In this document: positions 44,830 to 57,730 of the stretch, piece by piece
How the letters are laid out: each line of letters opens with the position of its first letter
Position numbering within the stretch: the stretch's first letter is position 1
DNA from: Conidiobolus incongruus B7586
Lineage: Eukaryota; Entomophthoromycota; Entomophthoromycetes; Entomophthorales; Conidiobolaceae
Direction of reading: 5' to 3'
DNA: 64,000 bases
Assembly: GCA_000697335.1 (NCBI GenBank)
Contig: JNEM01013031.1
Span: forward strand, 1 to 64,000
Program-made: the position numbers and the translations under genes
Notes under the pieces: generated by a model
Databases searched by the model: none
What the model was told of the DNA's origin: nothing
The model's input: only the letters and a program-made list of their open reading frames with translations

Positions 44830-46388
44830 TTAATTATTAATTCTTTTTAATAATTCCAAAAACGATACATAAATAAAATAATTACCTAATGTTAATCCAA
44901 ATATAACCATTAAAGTCATCCAAAGTCCATCCAAAGTAAAAATATTACGTTTGAATCCATAGCTTAGTATATAATATACTACTGGTAATACAATACTAAA
45001 GTAGACACCACTTATAGATCCTGTTAAATTGGTGAATGTGTCGAAAAATCGAATTCCAATGATTAATAACCACATGATAAAATATGGAAAGCAGTGAACA
45101 AAAATATAAATTAGTTGAGATACTATGATATTGGCTTTAAATTTTTCTTTAAGGCGAGGGCGCTCTTCATCAACAACTAGAATCATACATATTAGACAGC
45201 TAGTGTAAGTTTGTATAATGAACATGACAGTGAGGAAGATCAAAACCCAACCTAATAAGAAATTAATATAAACAATTTATCTTACCAATCGATATATTAT
45301 GACTTACTTTTGGGTAAATTTTCATAAAAACTAATTGCTGCCACGTCACCATATGCCCAATAACCCATGATCCCAATAAACAAAAAGCTACAACATGTAA
45401 TTAATATCCCATAGAATGCTGCTCTATCCCAATTGTTTGGTTCTCTCATAGTACGCTCCAGATGAGGGAAGTTCAACAGTCCAGAAAAGCAATATAAAAT
45501 CAGATTGAATCCATTGGCTATTGTGGACAACTTGATAGAATCATATGCAGGGGGATTAGTTTCATAATCAGGACGACATTGAGCAATACATACAATGCAT
45601 ATTGAAATGACATTTAGAGATCCAATAACACTAGATATGATATTAGATTTAATTCATAATTAATCAGTTGTGATTATTATTCTTACGAGGTTACTGCTGT
45701 ATCATTCATTGTTCTAATAAAATAACCAGGAACTGCAATAGTAGCAATTGCAATGAATGCGCTAAAGTTCGGATAAAATAAGTATTATAAGTTGAGTTAA
45801 GTAGAAGAAATACCTCAGTTGAAAATAGTTTGTTACAAGATCATAAATATCGAGATATTTCAAAAATATCCTGACATTATCTAATATACTGACTACCAAG
45901 ACACCAACAGTACATATTTGAATAAAATGAGCTAATACTCTCACAACTTTACCATTCCAATATCCAAAAAAGTGAGTTGCAAGGGCTGTAAAATCATATA
46001 ATCTGTGACCTGGAACGCAGTATAGTGCTTTAACAAGGTATTTTGATCCTAACCAGGTCAGCCAACTTGTCCAAATAATCACAAATATGCCGAACCAGCC
46101 CGCTTGTGCAAATACCCATGGCATACTAGGACATACACCTACTGTGAATATACCAACAAGGTTCACTATAATTGAAAAACTAGTAGATTTTCTATCTTTA
46201 TTATAATCATCGATTAAACCTCCATGTCCTAGCCCGTACTTGCACACTTCACATTCTTCAAGATTGTGACCTTCCAGTTGAACCGATATATCTTTGTTAT
46301 TATCTTTGAGAGATGCATCAAATTCGTGTAAATCGACCACAATAGAAGTATTAGTCATTTCCAAATTATTCAACAAGTTGTTACTCAA
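44830..46388 (-). CDS. Amino-acid transporter, AAAP/AVT family (4 exons)
   Basis: Exons on the minus strand: 46388-45814, 45761-45687, 45630-45308 and 45251-44830; introns of 52, 56 and 56 nt, all GT-AG, and the phases join to 464 residues. The protein starts with an ~70-residue hydrophilic tail containing an HNLEECEVCKYGLGHGG segment. A first helix region, TVGVCPSMPWVFAQAGW, corresponds to the family's GAGVLALP signature but is divergent. Further helices include SAFIAIATIAVPGYFIRTMN and FSGLLNFPHLERTMREPNNW, the latter matching the SFGGNVIYSHVERVMKQP region of the single-exon paralogue at 35527-36810. The C-terminal exon holds four hydrophobic segments and ends LLKRINN. The divergent first helix could mean an altered substrate or a partly changed function. 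A decayed close relative lies at 28455-29290. Confidence 0.87.
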
Positions 46389-49300
46389 ATTAAGTTTATA
46401 AATTGATCTGATTAGGTTATTTATATATAACTAATAAGTATCAATATTCATAATCTAACAAGTTTTACAAAGAAATCCAAGTTCAATAGTATACACCAAT
46501 ACTAAGGTATAATAATAAGAGCAAGTGGATAATAAACAGACAATTAATCTTAGATAGGATGATTTCAACTGAGGATAAGCTAACTGAAAACAGAATATGA
46601 TTGGATTCATGTTACTCTTACCTTAACCTTTGATCTTGATTCAGTATTAATTATCACAACATTCATTCGCTTGATTATCAATTTTCATGCATGGAACGAT
46701 TTAATAAAAAGTCATTTTAACGATTAAGAACCTATTAGGAGAAACATTGGACTTGATTAGGTAATTTATTCCATATGTCATCATCAATAAATACTTGATT
46801 ACTAGATTATCCTCATTCATTAATTTTTAAATTATATTAATTATTTTATTAATAAAATTTCTTTTATAAAATATATTTTATCTTTTATAAGGTATTAAAT
46901 GAATAATTATTGAATTGGATTTTATCAGTTTACCCTCAATGAATGTCTAGTTCTCTTTCATGCTCCCTAAATCCCCGCAATATTATACTTTATTTTAAAT
47001 TAAACTAATTTTAGCAATTAAAGATAAGCTAAAGATAAAAAATTGTTAAAATAAGACCCTCAGTTATTTTACTAATTCATTAAGTAATGATTTAATTAAC
47101 TTTAGTTCCTTTTCAAATTTGAAAAATCATACTTAAAATGTGATTCAATGATCATTTCTAAATTTGGTATTACTAAATATTTGATAATAATTTAATAGTA
47201 TCTTGAAGTTATAAATCGGTGAAATATACTGTTTATATAATAATAATGATATTCCAATATATTAGTAAATCATATTTAATTATATCTATAACATATCTAA
47301 TAATACCATTCTTTTATTTCAATTGCATAATCAGTATTTTTTTTGAAATTTCAAAAAACGATACAAATTGATATCATAATTTTAACATAAAATTCAATCT
47401 AACAATATTTGGATATATAATGTTATCAGAGATATGCATATTATTGTTTAAAGGAATTTGATTCACTACTAAAAACTTTAGCATCCAGCAAGAATAATGG
47501 ATATGATTAATAAATATTTGACAATACTTCTTAAACATGTATTGTCAATAGGATTATAAAACAATACAAAATATTAAATTTGTTTTTCAAGGTTTTCAAA
47601 TTTCAGTATATATACTATATTTTGTATAATTAAATTTTATCTCTTGGTATAAATGAAGGTTAGCTCTATTAAAATATTTAATTCCAAATAATTTCCATAA
47701 TACGAAATGTATTTCATATGATAGATTTTTCAATATTTCATACTATATTATGATATCGAATTAAACTCTGAATTTTGAAAGTGATGGTGTTTTGATAAAA
47801 GCATTTATTAAACTAAATTTTACAAATTTCTTCAATGCAATAATTTTTTAATTACAGGATTTTATTTATTCCGTCAAATAATTCGTTTATAGCTATTGTT
47901 TATATATCATGTTTAGTTTCAAAAACATGATTTTATTTATATTAAAATCTATTATAATTGTTCCATATAATTATATATTTTATAAAAGTATCATATTCTA
48001 TATAAATATCTTCAATACAACTTATAAAATTTATTACGAAAAATAATCTCAACTTAAAAAAATTGCTGTTTTTAATTAATATTTTTAATGTAAATTATAA
48101 TACAAAGGATTCAAATACAATAACTATGGTATTTCTATTAATATATATTATAGTCAATAATTTTCTAATATTTTAACTAATATAACCATTTAATGGATTT
48201 CATTTTAAAAAGTTTTTCAGTTATAAAATAACTTTATGCTAAGGTATCTCACCATTATATATTCTTTAATTAAAGAGCAAACGTTGATATAAAATTATTA
48301 ATCCTATTACTCAAATAAATAATCAATTTGATTCGTTATTTATTACTGAAAACATACACTATTTTGTTCCACTAGTACAGGAAAAATATTAATTTGAACT
48401 TGGTTTTGAAATCGTGTTATTTTTTAAGAAAATAATTTGACAGCAATTATCATACTTATGTTATTAGGTATTTAAAGTATACTGGATTTATGTATATTTA
48501 GCAATATTGAGCAAATTAAAAGCCAAAATTATGATTTCAACAATCAATCAAATTGATAAACAAATTTTATCTTAAAAACAATATATATTTATTTATGCTG
48601 TTTTACTATTGTTTTGAAATTTTATATTCAGATGACCATACTTCATAGTTTAATTAATTTTTATTGAGACTGATAGTATTATTTTAGTTATTCAAGCTGA
48701 AGTAACAAATTTCATAATTAATATTCTAACATAGCCAAATTGGATATTTGATAGATATAATAATTTCATGTTGAAAATAATACAATTTATATATGGTACT
48801 ATAAGCATATTATAATAATTATTGAGATTGGAACATGTATTCGATACAATATATATTTTTTCTATTTATTCCAAAGTTCAAATTTAATTAGAGATTTAAT
48901 TTGAATTGATTTGAAATATAAAACTGAACAAGAGATTCATGAAAAGAAACGATATAGACAAAAAATAAAATGAATTCATGGTGAAATTATTATATTGAAT
49001 TATCCTATTTTATATAAAATATATCAAAATGACATTTTATAAAAATAATGAATAAATATAAACAGGCATTGAGCTTAGGCTTTTGATATTATGTTAATGA
49101 TATTAGTATTTTTAATGTGTATTTGATTTTGATAATTTTAGGAAGATTTTAAAATTATATGAATTATATTAATTTTTCAATTTTAATAATATTCATAAAA
49201 AAATTATATAACCAAATTTCATTCATTGGAAAAAGAAATTGTTGATTTATCAATGGCTGTAACTATAAAAATAATAAAAATTTATGGCGCAAGAACTTAA

Positions 49301-50870
49301 TTGATATAATATCTATTATTTATATGAATTTTGATAAATATGTTTAAAAAAGCAGTTTCCTAAAACCTGTATATATATTAAATTACAGAACTTTTTAATC
49401 CCGTTATAACCCAAAATAATAAATACTTTTGTTATGTTGAGATAAAAAATTTCTATTGAATCTAATTATACATCCAATTAAATTACATTTAGAGCTCCAT
49501 TCAATAAAGAATTATTATCCTAGTCAAACCATAAATTGCTTTCAAATCAATTAATCTACTTCAGAACAGCTTTAAAATCCATCATTAATTCATCGATTTA
49601 TTAATATAATTTCTCAATCATTATATCAACTAATGGATATAATTATCAATCGTTGATGTAATCTATTTGACCTCTAATTATTGATATTATTTTTCATATA
49701 CACTAATTTTTTATTTTCAAAACCTGAAATGTAGATGAAGTCTATTTGTAACACATTAATCAAATTATCAGTGTCTCTGACATTAAACCTTTATTAAAAA
49801 TTCCTTTGAGATATCTTAGATTTTGATTATACTGAACAATAATGAAACATGAAACTATTAATAAAATTGATATTTATTTAAAATCTTCAACTTTTAAATA
49901 CCTGATACAGTTAATAAAAACCTCACTAATTTCCACAAGATTGTTGAACTAAATCTTTAATTAATAGGATTTGTTATATAGAATAATTCATTAATTAAGA
50001 AATTGAAATTGAAATATATTGTCATTAATTCATCTAGTATAATAAATATAAGAATTATATCGACTTATTAAATAATTGATTATCATTTAAATTTAATATT
50101 AATAATGAGTATTAGTAATGAAGCAATTGTTAATTCAAGTTGTATAACTTTTATTTGGTTGCTTATACATAATTCAATGTACTGCAACCAGATAATCTAT
50201 AGTATTATGTTTTATATAAATCTTTAGTAAGTATTAAATACATTCGTATATAGTTCTAAATATCGATTACAAGTCAAGTTGACGAATAGTGCAATATAAT
50301 TTGTTTATAAATAGTAAAAAAAATTTCTTGAATTTATTAATTTTTTGTTCCTCTATTCTCAATATCTCAAAAATCAATTTAATTATGCATTATTGGAATA
50401 TTATACTGAATTAAATTATATTCATAGAATAAATTACTAAATCATCAGTATTATCAAAGAATCATTTGTTAGTATCAGTTGTAATTAAGAATTCAATTTG
50501 GAATAATAGTGTGAAATGGGTATAAAATATTAGCTTTAATTTCAAAAGTAAGGTTTTGGATTAAATCTTTGACTGATATTCATCTTTAAATTAGGCTGTG
50601 AATATTATATATCGTTAAGTCTATATGAATAAAATAACATATGCAATTGTATTAATTAATTAAAAGTTAGAAGCATCGTTGATACAACTATGAATTGATC
50701 CTTGATAAAATTCATCAAGTTATTTATATAAACTTTGATTATCTTTTATATAGATTTTTATTCTCATTTATTATATTTTTGTTATTATTCTTATGATATT
50801 GTGAAATATTCTGTATTATTAAATATAATATTGCATTAATCTTTCATTTTGGCAAAAATCTCAAAACAAC
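46389..50870. other. Long gene-poor AT-rich stretch
   Basis: About 4.5 kb with no gene, RNA or element that I can support. Open frames are short and of random-looking composition. The first ~300 bases would carry the transporter promoter. Confidence 0.55.
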
Positions 50871-50879
50871 CACTTTCAA

Positions 50880-51933
50880 ATGTCTAGTACAGATATTCGG
50901 CAATTCAGAGCTAATCCAAATTAAAAGGACAATAAAAAAGGAAAGAGCATCCGTGCACGCTTGGACTGGTTATAAAAAGCATACCTGGGGATTTGCTGAA
51001 ATCAGACTAATTTCCAATACGAAAAAGGACGATAAGTTTCAAAGTTGAAATTCCACGCTATTTGATGCAATGACCACTCTATGGCTAATGGATTTGGAAG
51101 ATTAGTTCAACGGAGCTGCAAAAGAAGTACTAGGTGCATATTTTACCAAAGCTCAAACTCTATAATGTTTTTAAAACCACCACACGATACTTAGGTAGGT
51201 TAATATAAGCTTATGATTTTCGATCATCTGAACAAGATGAAAAATTCTGCAATTGGATTATATCCAGTATATTTAGAGCTTTAAACATGCTAATATATAA
51301 CTGATGAAATCACTTTTAGAGTTCTTGAGGATAATTTTTATGAGTATCTGATGAGTTTATGCTTTGAATAATAGAAATTTTGAGTAGTTAAAGCAAATTT
51401 ACTTGGAATCAATTCAAGGTTTTAGATCTCTGATAATACATGGTCAAGATGGATTAGTATGTTTGTATCGGATCAATACTTCTGGTGATCCAGAAAATAT
51501 AATAGATCATTCATCGTTATTCACGGAAGGACTACTCTATTGCAGTGTTTTCATTCACAGCACTCGTAAAAGCTCCCAACTAGGTCTCAGCATCATAATA
51601 ACAGGGTGCGAATTTTATAGATTAAAAATCAAATTAGCTGCAGAGGTCATATCATTTTCTGGATATTCGCTAATGAAGCTTCTATATCCTATGAATTACT
51701 TAAGTGCAGAGATTGATTGCATTGAACAAATTTTCAAGGACCCAACTACATACACAATATATCTAAATGTAGAGAATAAGAGTATCCAATTCCAGCAGGA
51801 TGTTATTATACAGAGTTTCTTCTTTGCAAAAGAGCTGAGATATTTATATCTGATATTTCGGGATGATAATTTTTTGACTAGGATGAGTGGGTGCTGGATA
51901 CAGAAGTCCATACTTTCAAAATTCAAAAAATGA
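50880..51933 (+). pseudogene. Decayed GH47 alpha-mannosidase copy (relic 1)
   Basis: Pieces align in order with the intact gene at 54267-55694: VHAWTGYKKHTWGFAEI, FDAMTTLWLMDLED, a VLEDNFYEYLM remnant of the catalytic-aspartate motif, MESIQGFRSLIIHGQDG, DHSSLFTEGLLY, SSQLGLSIIITGCEFY and SFFFAKELRYLYLIF. The last 530 bases (51403-51933) remain in one frame, but much of the first half is broken or deleted and the RPE catalytic-base motif is unrecognisable. It is the same strand as the intact copy 2.3 kb downstream, so tandem duplication is likely. Confidence 0.85.
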
Positions 51934-52026
51934 TAAAATAAAATTTATATTTCAATACAGTATTATATAATAAATAAATCTCTAAAATTATATTCATTTA
52001 AAATAGTTTTTCAAACTCAAAAATAT
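51934..52026. other. Short AT-rich gap
   Basis: Nothing recognised. Confidence 0.4.
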
Positions 52027-52256
52027 TGTCGCGCATCGGGAGGTCCGCTCGCCATTTAACTTCAACCACCTGTCATTATTCCGAATGTAATCCACTCACA
52101 AATATCAGATACAATCCCTGCACAATGGAAAATTCAAGACTATAACAGTAATTGGAGTTTCAACACATTGACAAAGGACTAACCACACTATAAAATAGTC
52201 ACTGGGCACCTATTCGCTCAGGGATCATCTCGATCAGGCCCAAGCCCTACACATTG
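52027..52256. repeat. GC-rich island with TG/CA-type ends, origin unclear
   Basis: A compact block that starts TGTCGCGCATCGGGAGG and ends near CAAGCCCTACA, contrasting sharply with the AT-rich flanks. ATATT occurs on both sides but is weak evidence in this composition. A solo long terminal repeat or other dispersed element is possible; I see no coding part and no second copy in the window. Confidence 0.3.
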
Positions 52257-54266
52257 ATATTTTAATAAAACTCCTCTAAAGTATCTCGTTTTATCGAATA
52301 TGCTTAATCTTTATTGTAAGTCTACTTTCTAGAAGACTTGCAATATTATATTTAATGATTTTCAAGGATGAAATTCGTAGTATTAGATGAGGCACAACTT
52401 GTATAATCAAATTGATACTAGAGTTTTCCTTTAAATAGATTATGGATGATAAATTTTCACAGTAGATATACTTTTCATTTTCCAAATGTCAAGAATATTT
52501 CATATCTTAAATTGGTATAAAATCTCAAATAAATATATTGTAAATATTTGAAAAATATATTTCCCCAACTTTGGTTAAATTATATTGATTTGAATTACAA
52601 TTTACCAACCTGTTAATAAAGCGTTTTATTCATTAATATTTGATTCATATATCTGATTATTGAATATGTCAACTGAAATCGATTTTTGATATAGTGGAAG
52701 CTTTTTTCAATAGTTATAGTATCATATCTATAATATATAAAATAATTGGCTTCATATTGATTTAATATATTATAAAATTGAGTTAACATTTGAAGGAATT
52801 TGAAAAAATTGAATAACCTAAGTGTAAATTATATATTTTGAATACAATATTAGTTAATGAAATATTACACATGAAGTCACTTATTGAAGTCCTAGACTAA
52901 TTTGCATAATATTTTAATGGTAGTTGAATTATATATATATTATAAACTGATAACTGTTTGTGGACTAAAAAGCTCATCAATAATGAAATATTGAAACAAA
53001 TATGGCTCATGACCAATTATTACTTGAATTGATGCAAAAATTTGATATTATTATTTAAATAGGAATAAGACAGAAAAATGAACTCTTCGTAATTTTGAAA
53101 TGACAAGGACCATGAAATTATTGATCTTTTCACTCATCTATTCATTGAAATCTGTTCCTGTAAAAAAAGCAAATAGCTCAAAAGTTTGAAATAGGACTAT
53201 CGTTGTAAGATTTTCTCTTTCTAATATGAGCTGCAATTGAGGCTATGATCAAGGCCGTAGAGATCTCATCATCCCTTTGGGTATTTTCACCGACGTAATC
53301 TATGACTTTGGCAATGAGGTGAGTATTTTCGCTGACTACATCCATAATTTGGAATGTTCTTCTCAAGCTCAAATAAAACAATGGATCTTGATGATGGAGA
53401 AAAATGAATTGAATTGTGAAAAGCTAATCAACTAAGGAAAGTTGTTGAGTAAAAATTGATTAACATAATAGATTTAAGTATTATATATATCCTGGTTAAA
53501 TTTCACATTAAATAAAATCACTGTTTTCTTAGGCATATAAAATAATATAATTCATTGGAATTTGAATATTAACATCAATTGAATCTGTTGAAATTAATTT
53601 AGAGACTAAGCTGAATATAATTAATTTGAAGTGTATATATAGTATTTTGATTAAGTATCTAAGGATTATGGTTATTTTAATCCAGCTTATAAAAAAGTTT
53701 TATTAACAAAATGATCAGTTAAAACAATTTAAAATAGGATTTTTGAATTGAACTATGATATTAATAATTTTCATTCTTAGATGACAATTTTGATATAAAA
53801 ATTACAAATTTGAGTAGATTTGAGCATAATAATTATTCAATTACATTTCATAAAAATATTTAATACTAGAGTGATTTTGAATTTTATTTTATAAATTATA
53901 TGACCTGAAAAGTAATATAGTTATACAAAACAAATATTATAATTTTATATACGGAATAAACAATTTTGATTTATTAAAAATTTCCAATTAAAGTAATAAA
54001 ATCTCTGAATTTTAGATAATTTGAACGCCTCATTTCTAATTAAAAATAAATTTGCCACAAAATAAAACATTAAAAAACATTCAATTATACTATTGTAAAT
54101 ATATTCTTTTCAATTTTAATAACTAAAAAATAAGATTATAAATAGTCAAAGGATACATGAATTGTAATGTTATATCATAAATATTATAGAATAATTAAAT
54201 TCTTTAAATAATTGATAAATCTATTCAATTCATTTTATTGCATTAGTATTAGTAATATAATTCAAA
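52257..54266. other. AT-rich spacer with one protein-like patch
   Basis: At 53178-53420 on the minus strand a frame reads LHHQDPLFYLSLRRTFQIMD, then HLIAKVIDYVGENTQRDDEI and STALIIASIAAHIRKRKSYN. It looks coding in composition but is short, has no clear start and matches nothing I recognise. The rest holds nothing I can name. Confidence 0.4.
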
Positions 54267-55694
54267 ATGATATCAAATAATTTAAGTCGGATCATATGTT
54301 GGTTCATATTGATAAATTCAATATGGTCTACTATTTCGCATTACAATCGACCTCACTATCGCAAAAAATCAACCAGTGGAGATGACAAAGAGCGAAAAAA
54401 AGCTGTTAAGCAAGCTTTTCAACATGCTTGGGAAGGTTATAAAAAGTATGCTAGTGGCTTTGATGAAGTGCAACCGATCTCGGGACAATTTAGCGGATGG
54501 GGTGTTACCATGGTGGATGCATTATCAACTTTATGGCTAATGGATATGAAGGAAGAATTTCGAAATACTGTTGACAAAATCAGAAATGTCGACTTCACCA
54601 AATCGAATCAACCGGTCAACACTTTTGAAACCACTATCCGATATTTAGGAGGGTTGATCAGTGGTTACGACTTATCTGGAGAGCAGATATTATTGGAAAA
54701 GGCGGTGCAACTTGCTGACAAATTGATGTATATGTTCAATTCGCCTTCTGGATATCCCTATGGGGACATGGATTTCCGCACTAATCAGCCAGTTGATAAG
54801 ACTAGGGTGTCTCTTGCAGGTATTGGTAGCATTCAGCTTGAATTCACCAAACTAGGCCAGATAACTGGAGATATAAAGTATAAACAAGCAGCTCAACAAG
54901 TCTTCTATAAATTAGATGCATTATACAAGGAAACTCCAGGGCTGTACCCATATAGATTGAGTCCCAGTACTGGAGACTTTATCACGAAAGCTGTTAGTTT
55001 CGGAGCGGAAGGAGATAGTTTTTACGAATACTTGATCAAACTTTATGCACTAGAAGGTGGTAGAAACAATCGCTGGAGGCAAATGTACTTGGAGAGCATC
55101 AAAGGCTTCAAAACCCTTGTACGTCAAGGATATCAAAACAATACCTACATTGGAATATTAGATGAATCTGGCGCTTTCGTTCCCAAAATGGACCATCTAT
55201 CCTTATTCATGGGCGGCCTACTTCAATACGGTGATCATATTCTCAACACCACCGACAACTCCCAGTTGGGATTAGCAATTACTGAAACTGGATTTCAATT
55301 TCATACTAGATCCAAAACTGGATTGGCTCCGGAATTAATCACATTCTCTTCAGATCAACCGATTCACTTCGTCCAAAAGATGAACTTACTGAGACCAGAA
55401 CTACTCGAATCCCTCTTCTACTCCTACCGATTTACCAAAAATTCACAATATAGAGATTATGCGTGGGAAATTTTCCAAGCGTTCGAAAAGTATTCGAAGA
55501 CAGATATTGCTTACGCATGTTATCGCGATGTGAACAATATGGATAAAACGACGCAACAAATTGACGGCATGGAAAGTTTCTTCTTAGCAGAAACGCTGAA
55601 ATACCTTTATTTGATATTTTCTGACGATTCAGCATTGGATTTGACAAAATGGGTCTTGAATACTGAAGCACATCCTCTGAGGATTCAATATTAA
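54267..55694 (+). CDS. Class I alpha-1,2-mannosidase (GH47), intact
   Basis: A 475-residue GH47 enzyme, which removes alpha-1,2-linked mannose from N-glycans with Ca2+ and inversion. An N-terminal hydrophobic segment (residues 8-22, CWFILINSIWS) is a signal peptide or membrane anchor. Family motifs in order: HAWEGYKKYASGFDEVQPIS (53-72), SGWGVTMVDALSTLWLMDM (76-94), FETTIRYLGGLISGYDLSG (120-138), GAEGDSFYEYLIK (246-258), MDHLSLFMGG (308-317), RPELLESLFYSYR (376-388), MESFFLAETLKYLYLIF (435-451) and NTEAHPLRI (465-473). By analogy with ER mannosidase I, Glu121, Asp250 and Glu378 are the catalytic candidates and Thr466 binds Ca2+. The short front end, compared with ER-anchored relatives, may indicate secretion. 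No introns. Two relics and one near-intact copy lie within 9 kb. Confidence 0.93.
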   Translation: MISNNLSRIICWFILINSIWSTISHYNRPHYRKKSTSGDDKERKKAVKQAFQHAWEGYKKYASGFDEVQPISGQFSGWGVTMVDALSTLWLMDMKEEFRNTVDKIRNVDFTKSNQPVNTFETTIRYLGGLISGYDLSGEQILLEKAVQLADKLMYMFNSPSGYPYGDMDFRTNQPVDKTRVSLAGIGSIQLEFTKLGQITGDIKYKQAAQQVFYKLDALYKETPGLYPYRLSPSTGDFITKAVSFGAEGDSFYEYLIKLYALEGGRNNRWRQMYLESIKGFKTLVRQGYQNNTYIGILDESGAFVPKMDHLSLFMGGLLQYGDHILNTTDNSQLGLAITETGFQFHTRSKTGLAPELITFSSDQPIHFVQKMNLLRPELLESLFYSYRFTKNSQYRDYAWEIFQAFEKYSKTDIAYACYRDVNNMDKTTQQIDGMESFFLAETLKYLYLIFSDDSALDLTKWVLNTEAHPLRIQY

Positions 55695-55984
55695 TAAATT
55701 ATTGTAATATTATGTTTGGTATTTTTGATATAGGCTTTTGATTTTATAATTTCAAATTAGTAACAAAGTGAAATATCATTAAAATTTTATAATAACTATT
55801 TTAAAAAGATATTTGGCCTTAACCAATTTTTGATTAAATATAAAACCATATTATACAATTCTGTTAAATAATATTAGGTATGGCTGTTTCTGACTTTAAT
55901 CATTTAATTAGAAATTTAATGATGACTTAAGACTGAATTTTGAGAGTATGAGTTTCTGTATTGAAAATTCATTTTCTTAAATCG

Positions 55985-57240
55985 AACATCTTCTCATCTT
56001 AAAAGTAATATACAAACATTTGAGGGTTTCTGGTAAGAAGTGGTTATCCGCAGTGTCAATCTGTTGACTAGATTTATTTGTATTGATCACGTCGTAATAT
56101 CATGTATAGGTAATGTCAGTTTTCGAATAGGTTTCGAACACTTTAAAGGTTCTTCATGCTTGATCTCTGAATTTTCTATTTTCTTTGAACTTGTAGGAAT
56201 AAAATATCGGCTATAGTAGTTTTGGCCTCAAAAGTTTTCTTGTATCCATAAGTTGTATGGAATTATCTTTGGAAAAGTAAATTGATTCTGATGCTAAGCC
56301 TGTCTTAGAATCAGTAGAATCGGACTCTGATTTGGGAATATTCTTTGTTGAAAATAAAATTACCATATTGGAGCAATGATCCCATGGATCAAGACAGGCA
56401 GTTCATTGTTGTGATGAAGCTGTCAAAGGTGCTTAAAGTGTCAATATATATGTTATTGATACAACTTTGAGGTACAAGTGATTTGAAACCCTGAATACTT
56501 TCGGATTATATGTGCCCGAAATAATTTCTACTTTTTTCAAATGCGTACATTTTGATCAAATACTATTAGAAGCTACCATCTTTCACCTCGTAGCTATCAA
56601 ATTTGGTAATAAAATCTCTTATGTGTGCACTCAGAATATGCTGATAAAGCCTTGGATTCCTTTCAAGGAATCCATCCAATTTATAAAAGACATTCTGAAC
56701 GGTTGTTTAATGCCTTACATTCCCAGTAATTTCAGTTGGTCTCGAGAATACTTGATGGACTGTTGCAATACATGCAAGACACATTTCTGCCAAGGCGGTG
56801 ATCACTCCAAAGATCCATGTAGACATATGTTAATGTAGAAGGTGATTTAAATACTCGTATCATCTTATTCTTTTACTGAAATACCTTATTCAAGTAGAGC
56901 TCCTCTCTAAACAAATTTTAAGTACTAATTAATTCACTTCAATATCTAATAGTGGTTTCATATGTTTTGAAGATAGATTGAATTCTGAGAAATTAATGCT
57001 ATTCAATATTTCAAGCTGACCATAAAATTCATCTTTCAAGTCTAGTAGCCACAAAATAGATATTAAGTGAATTATTGTAACACTATAGTCTCCATATCGA
57101 CAAAGCTTTGAATTTGTAAATATAGTCTGGAAGTATCGGTATACCAACTATATTGTTTATAGCCTGAAAAGCTTTCCAACAGCACTCTTATTTTTTCACC
57201 ATTCTAATCTTCCCTTATAAAGATATTTGGTTCAAATTTT
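55985..57240 (-). pseudogene. Decayed GH47 alpha-mannosidase copy (relic 2)
   Basis: Minus-strand remnants run from the front (SGYKQYSWYTDTSR near 57170, then SILWLLDLKDEFYGQLEILN at about 57060-57000) to the back (a stretch at about 56010-56110 matching the M-E-S-F-F / D-V-N-N region of the 61.9-kb copy). The middle is heavily rearranged, and few motifs survive between 56150 and 56900. It lies between the intact plus-strand gene and the inverted-repeat element B, and is convergent with the intact gene. Confidence 0.75.
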
Positions 57241-57730
57241 TGGGCTAATGAATATCAATACATATATTATTCTGAATAATAAAATAATCAAAATTATTGA
57301 CTATCAATTAATCGATAGAATTCTAAAGATTCATAAAAGTACCTTTAATATCTATATTGCTATTATAGAATAATTTTCAGTAATTATAATAGTCAATATA
57401 TTTGTATTTATGATCAATATTTACAATATTATTTCAATTGAATTCATATTCTTTCCAAATATGGATTGATAATATTTGTGATAGGTGACTGAAAATCATT
57501 CTTTTACTAAATTTTTATATCACAATACAGCAATACAATTTTGTAGTTATGTATTATACAGCTTGTTTTTAATATCCAGATAAATTCTGTGTTGATATAT
57601 AGTTCAATTGAAAATGTATATGTTTAGTTAATTTAAATAATTTAATACAAAAGAATAAATCCCTTAAATCACCAATCATATTATATATATGGAATATCTT
57701 TATTGAATCATAATATAATATAAATATTGA

